This document shows, one piece after another, positions 43,461 through 57,676 of a DNA stretch of 64,000 nucleotides (the first letter of the stretch is position 1; every line of letters begins with the position of its first letter). The notes under the pieces were generated by a model that was not told the origin of the DNA, made no database searches, and saw only the letters and a list, made by a program, of their open reading frames with translations. Location of the stretch: positions 18,503,549 through 18,567,548 of the forward strand of contig NC_080059.1 of NCBI RefSeq assembly GCF_026212465.1, in the 5' to 3' direction. The position numbers were made by a program, and so were the translations under genes. The DNA comes from Amaranthus tricolor (lineage: Eukaryota > Streptophyta > Magnoliopsida > Caryophyllales > Amaranthaceae).

Positions 43461-46400
43461 TGTAACATCTAGGAAATTAAAATGAGAATTATTTTTGGTT
43501 GAATTGAATAAATAATTTGTGGGCTAAAGATAACGAAGAAACAAATTGGGCTCAAGTATATGGCTAAAATTATAAGATATTTCTCTTTAAATTTTATTAG
43601 ATTATTTCTTTTTCTTCATTTCTTATTTAATATTTTTTTTACCATTATTTCAATTAAAAAAAAAACTAATGCCTCCTTTTTCCTTTACTCTTCATTATCA
43701 TTCTAATTTCTTCCTATTTGTATTTTTCCCGAACCCTAATTTCATTTAACAAAGCTGAAATCAAAATGACACGTTCTCATATGAGACAGTCTCATCGTAA
43801 AACCATTTTAATTGGGTTGACCAATATATATTTATTTTTGAAGTGAAGACTTTTTATAGTCTTAAAATTATTAATTATAACCTTAAGGTGATCACTTATA
43901 ATTTCAAGCTATTTGAAACCCCTTAACCTCTCTATCTGTTCTTTCTCTTCCTCTGAATTTCGTTGTCTTCTCCCTCAAAATAACTTTGAGAATTCGAGTA
44001 TAAAACAATGACTCTTGCTCTCTTTACTTGCCATTTTCGCATGAAAACTTTCGAAATTAACAACAATGGTGCCTTGTTCTGATTGCTTTCGCCTTCTCGC
44101 CTGATTCTTGAACAAACAAACAAACAGAATTTGTCCTTCTCATTCCTCTTAATTTCGATAGAATGTAGTAAGTGATCTTCTTTCATTGTATTTCTTAAAC
44201 TAACGAAAGGCAGTAGCCTTGATTCTATCTAATTCCATTTTTTTTTATCTTTTTTCTTGTCATTTTATTACTTTTAATTGGTGATTCCTTGTACTCTCCG
44301 AACAGCAGTCGCACCTCACGTCTTCTATGACTGTACTGCCTAAAATTACCCAACAGCCTGCCATTATTCGAAAAAGGAAGGGAAATCAACAAGAACTATC
44401 TTGCTTTAGTGTGTTAATTTTTGCTTACTTACGTTTTATGTGATTATAAAGTTTTCATGTATTTATTCTTCTTTCTTAATTTTACATTTAAATATTTTGT
44501 ATTTCATTCCTTTCTATCCAAGAGAAATCTCAATTTATTAATTCAAGATTTATTAATTATAATTGTTTAGCCTTTAAATTAGTCACAATTAAGATTACTG
44601 GCAAATTCTTGAATGTTGAGTTAAGTTTATGGCATCTTAATAGGTAGTAAAAAATTATGAAAATTAGGGAGATTATGGGCTTGTTGGGAAGGGTTTTGTA
44701 TTGGTGAAAATATTGGTTTTATATTGGTGACCTTAAATGAATTAGGGGATTTTTGTTGAAATCGCTACTTGTGGGATAAATAACTGTTGTATTCATTTGT
44801 ATAGTTTAGTTTTGCGAATATAAATCTTGATGACATATTAGTAGACCTGGGAAAACGGTCGGTCGGTCGGGTTTTGGGTCGGATCAATTTCGGTCGGGTT
44901 ATTTTCGGGTCGGGTCAGTTTCGGATCAGGTCAGTTTCAGGTCGGATCACTCTGGATTTCGGGTAGGTTCGGATTGACCCAACGGGTTACCATAAAACAT
45001 TAGAATATCCAATCGACTAATTCAACATAAAAAAAAATCATTAAAATGTCTAAAAAAAATCATTAAAGAAAATACATGTACGATTTTCAAAAAATAGTTG
45101 GTATGTCAGGTTCATTTAAGTGCAAGAAAAATAGGGGAATTAATACTTATTTTGAAAGATTTGTAAGATACGCGCTTTATAAAAGTTATTTTGTTTATTA
45201 TAATTGTAACGTTAGATAAAAATGACGTTAAAATTATCTTCACAATTTTCATGTTGGAAAGATATACAACTAACTAAGTACTTATTTCGTCTTATAAGAT
45301 ACGCGTTTTATAATTTAGGGTAGCGACATTCGTTTTTTGAAAAGCTCATTCAAACGTGCGAAACGTTCGTATAAATTATATTGATTTGCTTACTGAAATG
45401 TAGAAGAATTAAAAACTCATTTGACTGATTTAACAAGATACATGTATTCAATTAAGATGATTATAACGTCCTGTTTTTAAAGAAAAATAATTACGATGGC
45501 TAAAAAGACGTTAAATACGTGTTTTTTGAGATCTATTGATGAGTTTTAGGGTTCAAGTGATATACTCAATATGTTGAGATACTTTGAAAACTAAAATTTT
45601 ATTTGAAATGAATTCTAACATTGAAATTACTCTAAAATTTGATATTAAATCTGTCAAAACGGGTCGGTTTCCGGTCGGGTCATTTTCGGTCGGGTAATTA
45701 TCGGGTCGGTCATGTTTCGGATTAAGTCGCTTTCGGGTCGGTCGGGTTCGGGTTTTGACGGGTCGGGTCCCGGGTTCATTTTCGGGTCGGATCAAATTTT
45801 CCCAGGTCTACATATTAGGATTCGAGTTAGAAATCACACAATTCTTTAATAATTAGAAATGCTGGAATAGAATCTTGGTTTAAGCTACGGTCATAGGAGG
45901 AGATGTAATAAGTTATATGTTGGTATAATTGCATCAAACACACGCTTGTGACATTATGTTATTGTCATGCTTTAGGATAGGATTACGTCGATGATCCCTT
46001 CTAGTCACTTGCAGTGAACCCGTCTTGACTCCTTGAAGCGTCTTTTCGGTGAGTAGTAGCAGTCCCTTAAAAAGGGTCTGGCCGGACTAATGTTTGAAAT
46101 GGTTTTATTAAAGTAGCTTTGAATATTATAATTATCGAAATAGAGTTGTGATTGATTGATTATGTTGATATTGTTATATTGTCAAAGGATCGGGCTCACG
46201 AGCTAGTTATTGACAGGTGACATAGCCTTAGAGCTATGAATGTTTCTCTCAACTAGACTCCTTGTGCCCACAAAGATCTAGGACTTATATTGCTTTTAAA
46301 CCCTTTTATTTGATTTATTGTGTTTCGTTTTGTTTTGGATTGCTAATGCTCATTCTGTTAAATCTTACTCCCTGTTGTTTTCAACATTTAGATTGTTTAC

Positions 46401-46742
46401 AGATCGATATCGGCTGGAAACGATGGGATAATATAGGTGACGAGAGAATGTATAGAAGACCTAAATGATTTGAGTTTGGTTGCCTATGTGTAGTAAACCT
46501 GTTTGGAAATTTGTAGAATTGTGTAATAGAGTTGATCTTGTAGTTTTGAGTACTCTTAGTCTTACATGTTATGTTGGTTTGGATCTTGGTATAGCTATTG
46601 AGATTGAGGCTAGCTATGACAGATAAGGATGTGGATTTGTGTTCCGATTTTATAGAACATTATTTTGACTTTGAATTCATTTTAGTTTATAAACACGTGA
46701 CAACTTGTCTTACTTAGTCAATCAGTAAGTTGGGTTGTTACA
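43461..46742 (+). repeat. Solo LTR (gypsy-type ends) in the LINE, carrying a nested hAT MITE
   Basis: Starts TGTAACATCTAGG and ends GGGTTGTTACA. Perfect 5-bp duplication GTAAC at 43456-43460 and 46743-46747; LINE coding sequence resumes immediately afterwards. No internal retroelement genes, so this is a single LTR left after recombination, about 2.3 kb without the nested MITE. It differs in sequence from the Tekay LTR family elsewhere in the window. Confidence 0.85.
44842..45810. mobile_element. Non-autonomous hAT element with perfect 8-bp duplication
   Basis: 969 bp. Ends TAGACCTGGGAAAA (44842-44855) and its exact inverse TTTTCCCAGGTCTA (45797-45810). CATATTAG flanks it on both sides (44834-44841, 45811-45818). 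Subterminal blocks rich in CGGGTCGG/CGGTCGG lie at about 44856-44990 and 45655-45795, in the same orientation on the plus strand rather than inverted. The middle is AT-rich and no transposase is visible. Confidence 0.93.
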
Positions 46743-46747
46743 GTAAC

Positions 46748-47690
46748 TAAGCAAATGAATGAGGTACTTAATACTGATATCACAAGTGAGGAGATTCGAT
46801 TTGCAACTTTCCAAATGCATCCAACAAAGGCCCTAGGTAAGGATGGATTTTATGTTATTTTTTATCAGAAATTGTGGGACATTGTTGGAGGAGATGTGGT
46901 GTGCTGGTGAAAAAATGGTGGAGGGGTCTTGTTGACCTTAAACTATAAATAAAACTTGTATCTCCTTGATTTCGAAGTGCAACGACCCTAAAATCTTTAT
47001 TGGAATACTGTCCTATAAGTTGTTGCAATGTGATCTATAAAATTATATGAAGACATAGCAAACAGACTCAAGGGCTTTCTAGGTGACATTATCTCGATCA
47101 ATAAGATCGCCTTTATTTTGGGGAGGTCTATAACGAAAAATGCTTTACTTGCTTTAAAAGTTTGTCACTCTATGAAACGAACAACTGATAGAAGGAATAA
47201 TTCTTTTGCTCTCAAACTAGAAATGAGAAAAGCTTATAACTAGGTCGAATAGAGTTTTTTTCAGACAGACTGATGCTGAGAATGGGTTTCAGTGAAGATT
47301 GGGTGAGAAGAGTTATGAGTTGTATTACCAATGTGTCTTTTTCTTTCAAGTTTACGGGAGTGTCTAGGGTATCCTACCTACTAGTGGCCTCAGGCAAGGA
47401 GATTCAATATTCCCATACCATTTCATCATATATGCAGATGCTTTTTCTACTCTCATTACAAAAGGCATTGATCGGAGAGATCTTCAGGGTAATGTCCTCC
47501 TTCCTCACGTTTTTTCTTTGCAGATGATAGTAATTTTTTTACTAAAGCAAACATCAGAAAATGCTCGGAGGTAGCTAAATTTTTAGCGTATATGAGAGAG
47601 CATCGGGTCAAAAAGTTAACTTCGATAAGACAGAGATTTCTTTTAGCAAAGGAATACCCATGTCGAGGAGACTTGAGATTCTAGAGGTGT
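46748..47690 (+). pseudogene. LINE ORF2, reverse transcriptase part (broken)
   Basis: Continues the same protein after the inserted LTR: TKQMNEVLNTDITSEEIRFA, then HPTKALGKDGF, FILGRSITKNALLALKVCHS and LKLEMRKAYN. The aspartate expected in the last motif (LKLDMxKAYD in the family) is replaced, so RT activity is lost. LRMGFSEDWVRRVMSCI follows in another frame. Ends near 47690 (KGIPMSRRLEILEVL). Confidence 0.8.
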
Positions 47691-47719
47691 TGTATGTTAA
47701 TAAATGCTATATGCACCAC

Positions 47720-49165
47720 CATTAACAATGAAAAAGATCTAATTTTTGAAAATAATCAACAAAAAGGAACCTCACGTAAAATATGAAGAAAAAAGAATTA
47801 AATTGATTAAGGTTATCAAAACAAATAAGATAAAACAGACAGAGCTGGAAAACATTGTAGTATTGAAGTTGGAAAACAAAAACCTAAAATGAGACATTCT
47901 TGCTCTATGACGAAAATTAGATTCTTTTGAAATTGAGATCAAAAGATTGGGACATCAAATGGGATATTTTACATGGTAGGTATAAAGTTTTGCAAAAGGC
48001 CAGTGGTAGCAAATCTTAAAAAAAAATTTCGCAAAATAGTATTGTACTTTTGGAATTCAAACTGTCGTAACATTAATACCCCAAAAATGTTTGGTTTTAC
48101 ATTAAGTGGGAAATTTCCAATTGTCTTCTTCATTTATCTTTTCCATCTTCATCCATCTTGTTCTTCTTGAATTCATCTTCTTTCATCAATCTTCAAATTA
48201 CTTCAAATAGTCTTCAAATTATGCATACTCAAGAAGTTCTTCAAGGGAATCAGTAAATCAACACATAACAAACAAATGTAGTTCTAGAATCTTAGTATTG
48301 TACACCATAGTTCTAGAATCTAATTTCTTCAACTGAAAATACATCTAAACCATTAACTTCAACTAAAACTAATGACCTTGTGAACTTACTCCTCCAATGA
48401 CACAGTTATTTAGAAGTTCATAATCTTTCTTGGTGTTCTTGGTCCTAACAAGAGGTTCCTTGGTTTCTATAATCATTGGAATACTAGGTTCTTCAAGATC
48501 CCCTAGTAAAATGAAAACCACATTGAGGCGTGAAAGAGAACTAAGTATTCTCCAACAAAGCACAAAATCAAACACATTTAACCAATTTTCATTCAATTGA
48601 ATCAAGAAAAAGAATTGATCGTCCAAATAGGTATAACTAGATGAAAGAAGATGGATGGAAGAACATGGATGAAGAAGAAGACAAGGGTAAAAAGGAAATT
48701 TTCCAACTAACGTAAAACCAAATGTTTTTGGGGTAGTATTAATGTTACGCAGCTTGAATTCCAAAAGTACAATGCTATTTTGTGAAATTTTTTTAAAGAT
48801 TTGCTACCACTGGCCTTTTGCAAATGTTTGTGCCTACCATGTAGAATATCCCACATCAAATTCGCTAATTTACATGATAATTCAACATAATTTAACAACG
48901 ATGAATTATAATTTAGAAACATGCTAAGATTCCAAAGATGACCAACCAAAAAAAGGGTAATGGATACAAAAACCTTAAACACACTAATGCAAGAACTACC
49001 AAATTTGTTAAAAGCCCATCTAGAAGATAATACACATCTAAATGCTTTTATTGTTGCAAAGGACATACAAAGATTAGTTGTCCGTATAGAAGTAATGATC
49101 ATTACATTCTAAGAAACATTTTTCCTACAATGCTTAAAGAGCAAATAACGCAAATATAGGTTCGA
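47720..49165 (+). pseudogene. Sirevirus-like gag remnant (split by a MULE)
   Basis: Lys/Glu/Leu-rich coiled-coil reading at 47800-47950 breaks off at the 9-bp duplication of the inserted MULE and resumes after 48861. A zinc-knuckle-like CFYCCKGHTKISC lies near 49046-49085, where one spacing differs from the CCHC consensus. Stops are frequent. Confidence 0.65.
47961..48852. mobile_element. Non-autonomous Mutator-like element with long inverted repeats
   Basis: Starts GGGATATTTTACATGGTAGG and ends with the inverse of GGGATATTCTACATGGTAGG. The inverted repeats extend about 165-175 bp (47961 to about 48135, and about 48685 to 48852) with scattered mismatches. Perfect 9-bp duplication ACATCAAAT at 47952-47960 and 48853-48861. 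892 bp. No recognisable MURA transposase; open frames on the minus strand inside it match nothing I know. Confidence 0.92.
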
Positions 49166-49219
49166 AAGGGAACCAAGCCACCCAACCTGATTCACCATGA
49201 ATATGAAACTATTCACCAC

Positions 49220-51230
49220 TTGGTTGATAAGAAAAGTTTAAGCTCGTTTTTGCTGGACAATCAAAATTGTATAATGGATAGCAGATGCTCAAGCCACATG
49301 AGTGGTAAAGCATCTTTATTTTCTAAAATTAAAGAAAAATATAGTGGTACTATAACCCTTAGAAACAAAGGTAAATGTAGAAATCAAGCATTTGGAAAAA
49401 TAAATAAACATCCAACAATATCTATTGACAACATATATTTGGTTGATGGACTAAAATTCAATCTGTTAAGCATTGCTCAATTGTGTGATAAAGGAAATCA
49501 AGTTGTTTTTATCATTAAAAATATGTTATGAAAAATACTAAAACCGGTGTTATGATAATGTGTATACTTTACGCACTAAATCCTTGACTTATTATCCAAA
49601 ACTATAGCATAGAAGGTTGGTCACGTAAAAATGCATATTACACATGAACTAGGCAATAAATAGTTAGTAAAGGGAATTCCATCCTTGAAATACTAATATG
49701 AATCCACATATGACACATGTATAAAAGGTAAACATGTTAGAAGCTCCTTTAAACCGAAAAAGATGGTAAGAACTTTTAAAACCTGTGAACTTCTACAACT
49801 GGATTTGTCTGGTCTATTGCGTACCAAAAGTAGAAGAGGTAAATAATATATTTTTCAAGATTTACTTGGGTTGACTTTTTAAAAGAAAAAAGTAAGACAT
49901 TAAAATCCTTGTAAGAACTTTGTAAAGAATCAATTATTTTCATTAAAAACGATCACGGTAGAGAGTTTGATCAACTTAGTGTTGACACGTTTTGCAAAAA
50001 ATCTTATATTTCTCTTATTTTGGCACCATGTACTTCTCTACAAAATTGTGTGGTAAAACAGAAAATCGTTCCTCAAAGGATTTGACCTGAACAATGCTTA
50101 TTGATAATGGGCTGCCTAAATTTTATTGGCCAGAAGCAGTCAATACAAAAAATTATGTGTTAAACCAATGTCTCATATGACCTCTCTTAAAAATGAACTC
50201 TTTATGAACTTTTTAAAGGAAGAAAACCAAATATTTTATACATTAGACTTTTTGGTTGTAGATGTATTTATTCACAATAAAAGAAAAGACAACCTTGGTA
50301 ACTTTGTTCCTCGCAATGATGAAGGTATTTTTCTTGGCCATTCATTAAAAAGTAAAGAATGTAGACTCTTAAATAAACGTACAAACATTGTAGAAGAAAG
50401 CATTCATGTTGTATATGATGAATCTGACAATGGTGTGTTAAGTGAAGATTTTATGAATTTAAATCTAAATAAGTATTCATATGAAACGTGTACGATAAAA
50501 GTAATGATTCAACAAAATTTCCACATGTCAATTTGCAAGAACCAATTCAAACTAAATGAAAAAAATAATAATCTTAACAAGGATCTCCAAATCAAGACCA
50601 TGAAGCTAACTCTAAGCAGCGAGAACAATCCAAGCTAGCTGAATGTCCAACAAAAATTATTTTTATTTATGCGCCCTTACTCAAAGGAAAATATTCAAAC
50701 ACGCACATCCCGTCCATAAGACAATATTATTAAAGACCCAACTAAAGTTATAGAAACTAAATCATCTATTAAAAATGTATGTGCATTTTTTGTTTTTGTC
50801 CCCTTTGTCGAACCTAAAAATTACGAGGAAGCCTTGCAAGAGCCCGACTGGATAACATGAATGCTAAGTGAACTCAATGAATTCGAATGCAACGAAGTAC
50901 GCTACATAGTTGAAAGACCTTCAGCACGAACGACCGTAAGAAGAAGTTTTGTCTTTTGCAATAAACTAAGTGAATATGCAGAAGTAGTCAGAAACAAAGA
51001 AAGGTTAGTAGATAAAGGCTTTAATCAAGAAGAAGGCATATACTATGATGTAACCTTTGCACCGGTAGCATGCTTAGAATCCATTTTAAGAATGCTTTTT
51101 TTTTTTTTGCATCCTATATGACAATCAAATAATATTAAATGGACGTAAAGTATGCCGTTGTAAATGGATATCTACTGGAAGAAGTCTATGTTGAACAACC
51201 TTCAAGTTTTAAAAATATAACATATGCTGA
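49220..51230 (+). pseudogene. Sirevirus-like protease, integrase and RT N-terminus remnant
   Basis: SRCSSHMSGKASLFSKI near 49280 is the protease region with the expected active-site D-S-G altered. FNLLSIAQLCDKGNQVVF follows. Integrase scraps: CKNFVKNQLFS-like, LFGCR/FIHNKRKDNLGNFVPRNDEG (near 50268-50320) and EESIHVVYDES. RT start: PKNYEEALQEPDW (near 50813) and VRNKERLVDKGFNQEEGIYY (near 50986). Ends at the MULE insertion. Confidence 0.75.
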
Positions 51231-51423
51231 TTATGTTTTAAGAAGTTTCACGTGGTAACCCTGAGGTTTTAGATTTTTCACGAGGTTACCAAAATTTTTA
51301 AAAAATCCACGCGATAACCCTGAGGTTTACCAAATTGTTTCCTCGTGACCTTTTTGTATATAAAATGTTAGCAAACGTTAATTTCGAAGCTTTAAGGTTA
51401 TTGTACGCCTATTTATGTGACTC

Positions 51424-51585
51424 ACCATTTCAAATCCCATCAATTTCAACCTTTTCCCTTAAAATATAAACCCTAACTCTACCATCTTTCATCCAAATCA
51501 CATTATTTCCCCCAAATCCAAAGATGGTGGAGTTAAGGTTTTTGTTTTAAGGGAAAATATTGAAAATGATGGCATTTAAAATGGT
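51424..51585. repeat. Hairpin: 66-bp arms, 30-nt loop
   Basis: 51424-51489 and 51520-51585 are inverted copies of equal length with 9 mismatches (57 of 66). The transcript of either strand would fold into a long stem. No ORF. It lies inside the left part of the 51240-62376 element. Confidence 0.85.
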
Positions 51586-52205
51586 ATGTAGCAGGAGCGG
51601 CACTCTCGATATATAATTAACGTTAATAATTATACTTAAGATAAATAATGCGGAAGTGTAAAACGCCGAACTACTAAAAACCATTTAAACTAAAACCGTT
51701 CAAAACATAAGGTAAAAAAAATCTTACAACTGAGAAAATATAAAATAAGGTTTGCTTAAATACGATAAAAAAAACATAAGTACAATATAGTCATCAAAAT
51801 CATCAAGTAAAATCGATGCAGCTAAGTCCTCGATAGAATAATTAAAGTAGCGGCCTGGATCGCAACCTGAGCTAAATTTTCTTGCAAAATATTGTCATCC
51901 ATAATACAGATGACAGCCGATTAAATCGGTTAGCGATAAAGCCGAGTATAGTTTTCTCAACAAGCTTATGATGCGATAGTTAAATCATGCTTACAGAATA
52001 ATCATCAAGCATAATATAGAAGGTTATTACTCATTATTGACCTTTATTAAGCCACTAAGTTACATTCTCAATACTTGCAGAAGTTCATTACTCCTACTAA
52101 ATACTTGGTAACCTTAATGCTTATTTAATCAAATTCAATTAAGCCTCATAACTTTACCATCATAGCACATCACAAGATCACAACAATAATGACAACTGAT
52201 ATATG
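51586..52205. other. Noncoding AT-rich DNA left of the solo Tekay LTR
   Basis: No ORF and no clear element ends. Part of the large MULE-type insertion or of a further unrecognised element that also includes 54520-56385. Confidence 0.3.
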
Positions 52206-53832
52206 TGTAACATTCTTCATTTTTTAAAAATAATAAAAATAATAAATAAATAAATAAATTTCAGAAATTAAAAAAAATATATAACTCCCCATTAACAAAT
52301 AACTTCCCACTTCTCCCTCTAAATCTTATAACCAACCTCACATAACTATTATAAATTAATCCAATTACCCTTAATTTCATTCACATTATTACTCACACTT
52401 TCTTTTTTTCCTACAAACTCTTCCTCCATCTCCCATTTGCTTAAAAATTCAAGTCAAGAAAACGCAAGATTTCGATATTAAAGACAGCGGATTCGTAGGC
52501 AAAGATTATTAGGATCGTACGTTGTCTAGGATCGCGTGACAAGGTAATTCTCAATGTCCATCTAATTAGGACTATCCCGTTAGTATTATGTGCTAAGTGA
52601 TAATTAATGTGTTTAAATAGAATGCATGATTTTATATGACATTATTTTATATGATGTTATGTTTTATATATTCTCAAATTATAATTACTATTATTTTTGT
52701 CAAACTTGAATTTATAATTATTATTTTGATAGAACTTATATTATTATTTTAATATCGAAATTTGACACGATTTATTTGAAAGAGAAATATTTATGATATT
52801 AATTTCTATTGCCACCAATTGATGTTAGAATGATGATTTGAAAAATGAGATTTCAGTTGGATATTCTTGAGATATATATTTATTGGAAAAAATTATGATC
52901 ATAAAATAAAATGTATAATGTATGTTTGTGTGCACGCGACTAATTATTAAAATATATTAAATCACGTAAAGTGTAACATGAGGGAAATGAAGCTCTTATA
53001 TTTGTTGTGATCCAAGTATAAGGGTGATGAACAAGTTGTCCTGTTTGGTTAGTATAGCTACCGACAGGTATTATTATTTCTGATACTTGATACGATGTTT
53101 GGTCTTTCTTCTATTTGTTGTGATCCAAGTAGAAGGGGTGTGCACACTAGGGTTCCCTGAGACTACTCTGCTGGCCTTGAATTATTTGGGGTGACGACCT
53201 CTTGATGAAGTAGGTATAGGGGTAAAGCCTCGGCCTACTGGCGTTCTCATTCCCTCAAATTAAAAAATTGATTATGTGTTTGTCATTATTAATTATCAAA
53301 TTAATAAATTGGTTTATGTGATATTATATATATTGTTTTCTCAAATTGTTTTCTCTTAAACTCAGCTATATGTTATTTTCTAAGATTATTTCCAATTTGA
53401 TTATATTGTATTTTCTTAAATCATTTTCAAACTTAATCGTCTTACGGGATGGAGTTGGAATTACTCAATTTTTCTGATTTTGGGAGTTTTTCCCTTGTTT
53501 TTTTTGCATTCTTATGTTGCAGGTTATTGATTGCATGGGAATCGTGGAGTGAGGATCACTTAGAAATACAGCTTTTACTAGAGTCGTATTTCAGTTTAAA
53601 TTTTACCTTCGGTTGTTTGAATTTTATATGGACACAGATTACGTTTCAGTCTTTTCTTATGTTGTAAGACCCTTTGTTGGATTTAAAATTATTAAGTTAT
53701 TTCTTAGTCGTTAAGCCTTACATTTATTTTATTAGAAATAGATGTGGCGGTAACACTCCGATGAGTAGGTTTTGGCTCATGTTTTTCATTAAAGGTGTTT
53801 TCAAAAGTCCGACCTATTCTAAGGGTGTTACA
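52206..53832 (+). repeat. Solo LTR of the Tekay family, short variant
   Basis: Matches 10570-12742 and 18849-21008 from TGTAACA to GGTGTTACA but lacks the block corresponding to about 10845-11385 (joined at GATATTAAAGACAGCGG, near 52475-52490). Perfect 5-bp duplication ATATG at 52201-52205 and 53833-53837. No internal genes. Confidence 0.92.
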
Positions 53833-53860
53833 ATATGTAAGGGTCTGGTTAGGTGAGGTC

Positions 53861-54519
53861 TGTAATACCCCAGATTTAGCTTAAAAAATGAATGATAGAC
53901 TACTCATATCAACAAGGTGCATCTTCTTTTCTAGGGAGCCCATTTGCTAAGAATTCCACAGTTAAGCATGCATTTGGTAGGGAGCAATCTTAGGATGGGT
54001 GACCTCCTGGGAAGTGTTCCCGGGTGCGCACGAGTGAGGCCAAAGTGCGCTGGAAAGACTTCTGTTGGTTTGTGGGGCCAGTCTACAGTCTCCATAAGTA
54101 GTCACCAGCGGTCCGAGGGGCTGAGGTGTTACAAATGGTATCAGAGCAACCCAGCGACCGTGGCTGATAGTGTTCAGTGGACCTAGCGGGGGAAAAGATC
54201 CTGAAGTTACGGTCCAACGAGTACGTTGTATTCTTAAGTGGGGGTGAGTTTAATACCCCAAATTTAGCTTGAAAAATGATTGATAGACAACTCATATCAA
54301 CACGGTGCATTTTCTTTTCTAGGGAGCCCATTTGCTAAGAACTCCACAGTTAAGCGTGCTTGTTGGGGAGCAATCTTAGGATGGATGACCTTCTGTTTAG
54401 TGTTCCTGGGTGCGCACGAGTGAGGCCAAAGTGCACTGGAAAGACTTTTGTTGGTTTGTGGGGCCAGTCTACAGTCTCCATGAGTAGTCACCTGCGGTCC
54501 GAGGGGCCGGGGTGTTACA
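53861..54519 (+). mobile_element. Complete Cassandra TRIM retrotransposon
   Basis: 5' LTR 53861-54133, internal region 54134-54248 with PBS TGGTATCAGAGC (54136-54147) and a polypurine AAGTGGGGGTGAG at its end, 3' LTR 54249-54519. Both LTRs carry the 5S rRNA-like core with Pol III box A/box C motifs (CCACAGTTAAGC, and TGGGTGACCTCCTGGGAAG in the 5' copy). The 3' LTR starts TTTAATACCCC instead of TGTAATACCCC. Flanks AGGTC and AGGAC agree at 4 of 5. Non-coding, non-autonomous; Cassandra is known to depend on other elements for mobilisation. Confidence 0.92.
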
Positions 54520-56980
<2,461 letters not shown>

Positions 56981-57386
56981 TGTTAGAACTCTCGCAGCGG
57001 AAATGTGGCTTCTACTAGATAATATGAAACCGATACCTCAAAAAGATAAACAATATCTGGGATAGACAAATAACCACTATGAAGGAAATAATAAATATAA
57101 GAAAAAAAGAACTTTCTTAATGCTAAAACTTTTGACGTGAATAAAACTTGACTATTCAAAATGCTATATATTAACGTACAACACTAAGCTTATATATAAT
57201 GCTGAAAGAAACTAATGAAACAATGAATCACCTTGTTTCTCTAATAGCCATTAATTTAATTCCTAATAACTAACTCTTGCATAACAATAGAATATAACTG
57301 TTGTTGTTCCTCTTATATTTCTCTATGTCCTTCTATTTAGCCTTGATTAATTTAGGAATTAATCATGTCCACATATATTTCCCACA
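56981..57386 (-). repeat. 3' LTR of the Tork element
   Basis: 406 bp, next to a minus-strand purine-rich tract (GAACGAGGTGGAGAAT, 57387-57402) that is the PPT by position. The interval 57403-57676 is the 3' untranslated part of the element. Confidence 0.92.
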
Positions 57387-57676
57387 ATTCTCCACCTCGT
57401 TCATAAATTGAAAACACATTCAAATTTTGGACGAACAAATTGCATAATATGTATCCGGTTGCACCAATTTTACAATGACTGCCTACGTACTCTCGACCGG
57501 GATCAAACCAATCGTAGTTCCTTTATTCCTCCATGTAGTGCCTAACATGAAACAATATTTAGCAATTCAAAACAATGTTGGAATTTGCTTCCTGAGACGA
57601 CTTTGGTTAAATTGTCTGCGGGGTTCTCATTTGTATGCACCTTCATAAGAGAAATACTACCTTCCTGTATGACATC

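Larger units (their letters stand above)
41811..47690 (+). mobile_element. Decayed L1-type LINE, interrupted by a solo LTR
   Basis: An L1-like endonuclease (from about 42214) and reverse transcriptase lie on the plus strand, split at 43461-46742 by a solo LTR. The part 41811-42213 may be ORF1/leader but is not recognisable. The 3' end is lost near 47690, where copia gag-like sequence starts soon after; no poly-A tail or target duplication is seen. Confidence 0.75.

Noticed and set aside
48369..49102. Minus-strand ORFs in and beside the 47961-48852 MULE
   Set aside because: They cross the element border or lie in the inverted repeats and match no transposase motif.
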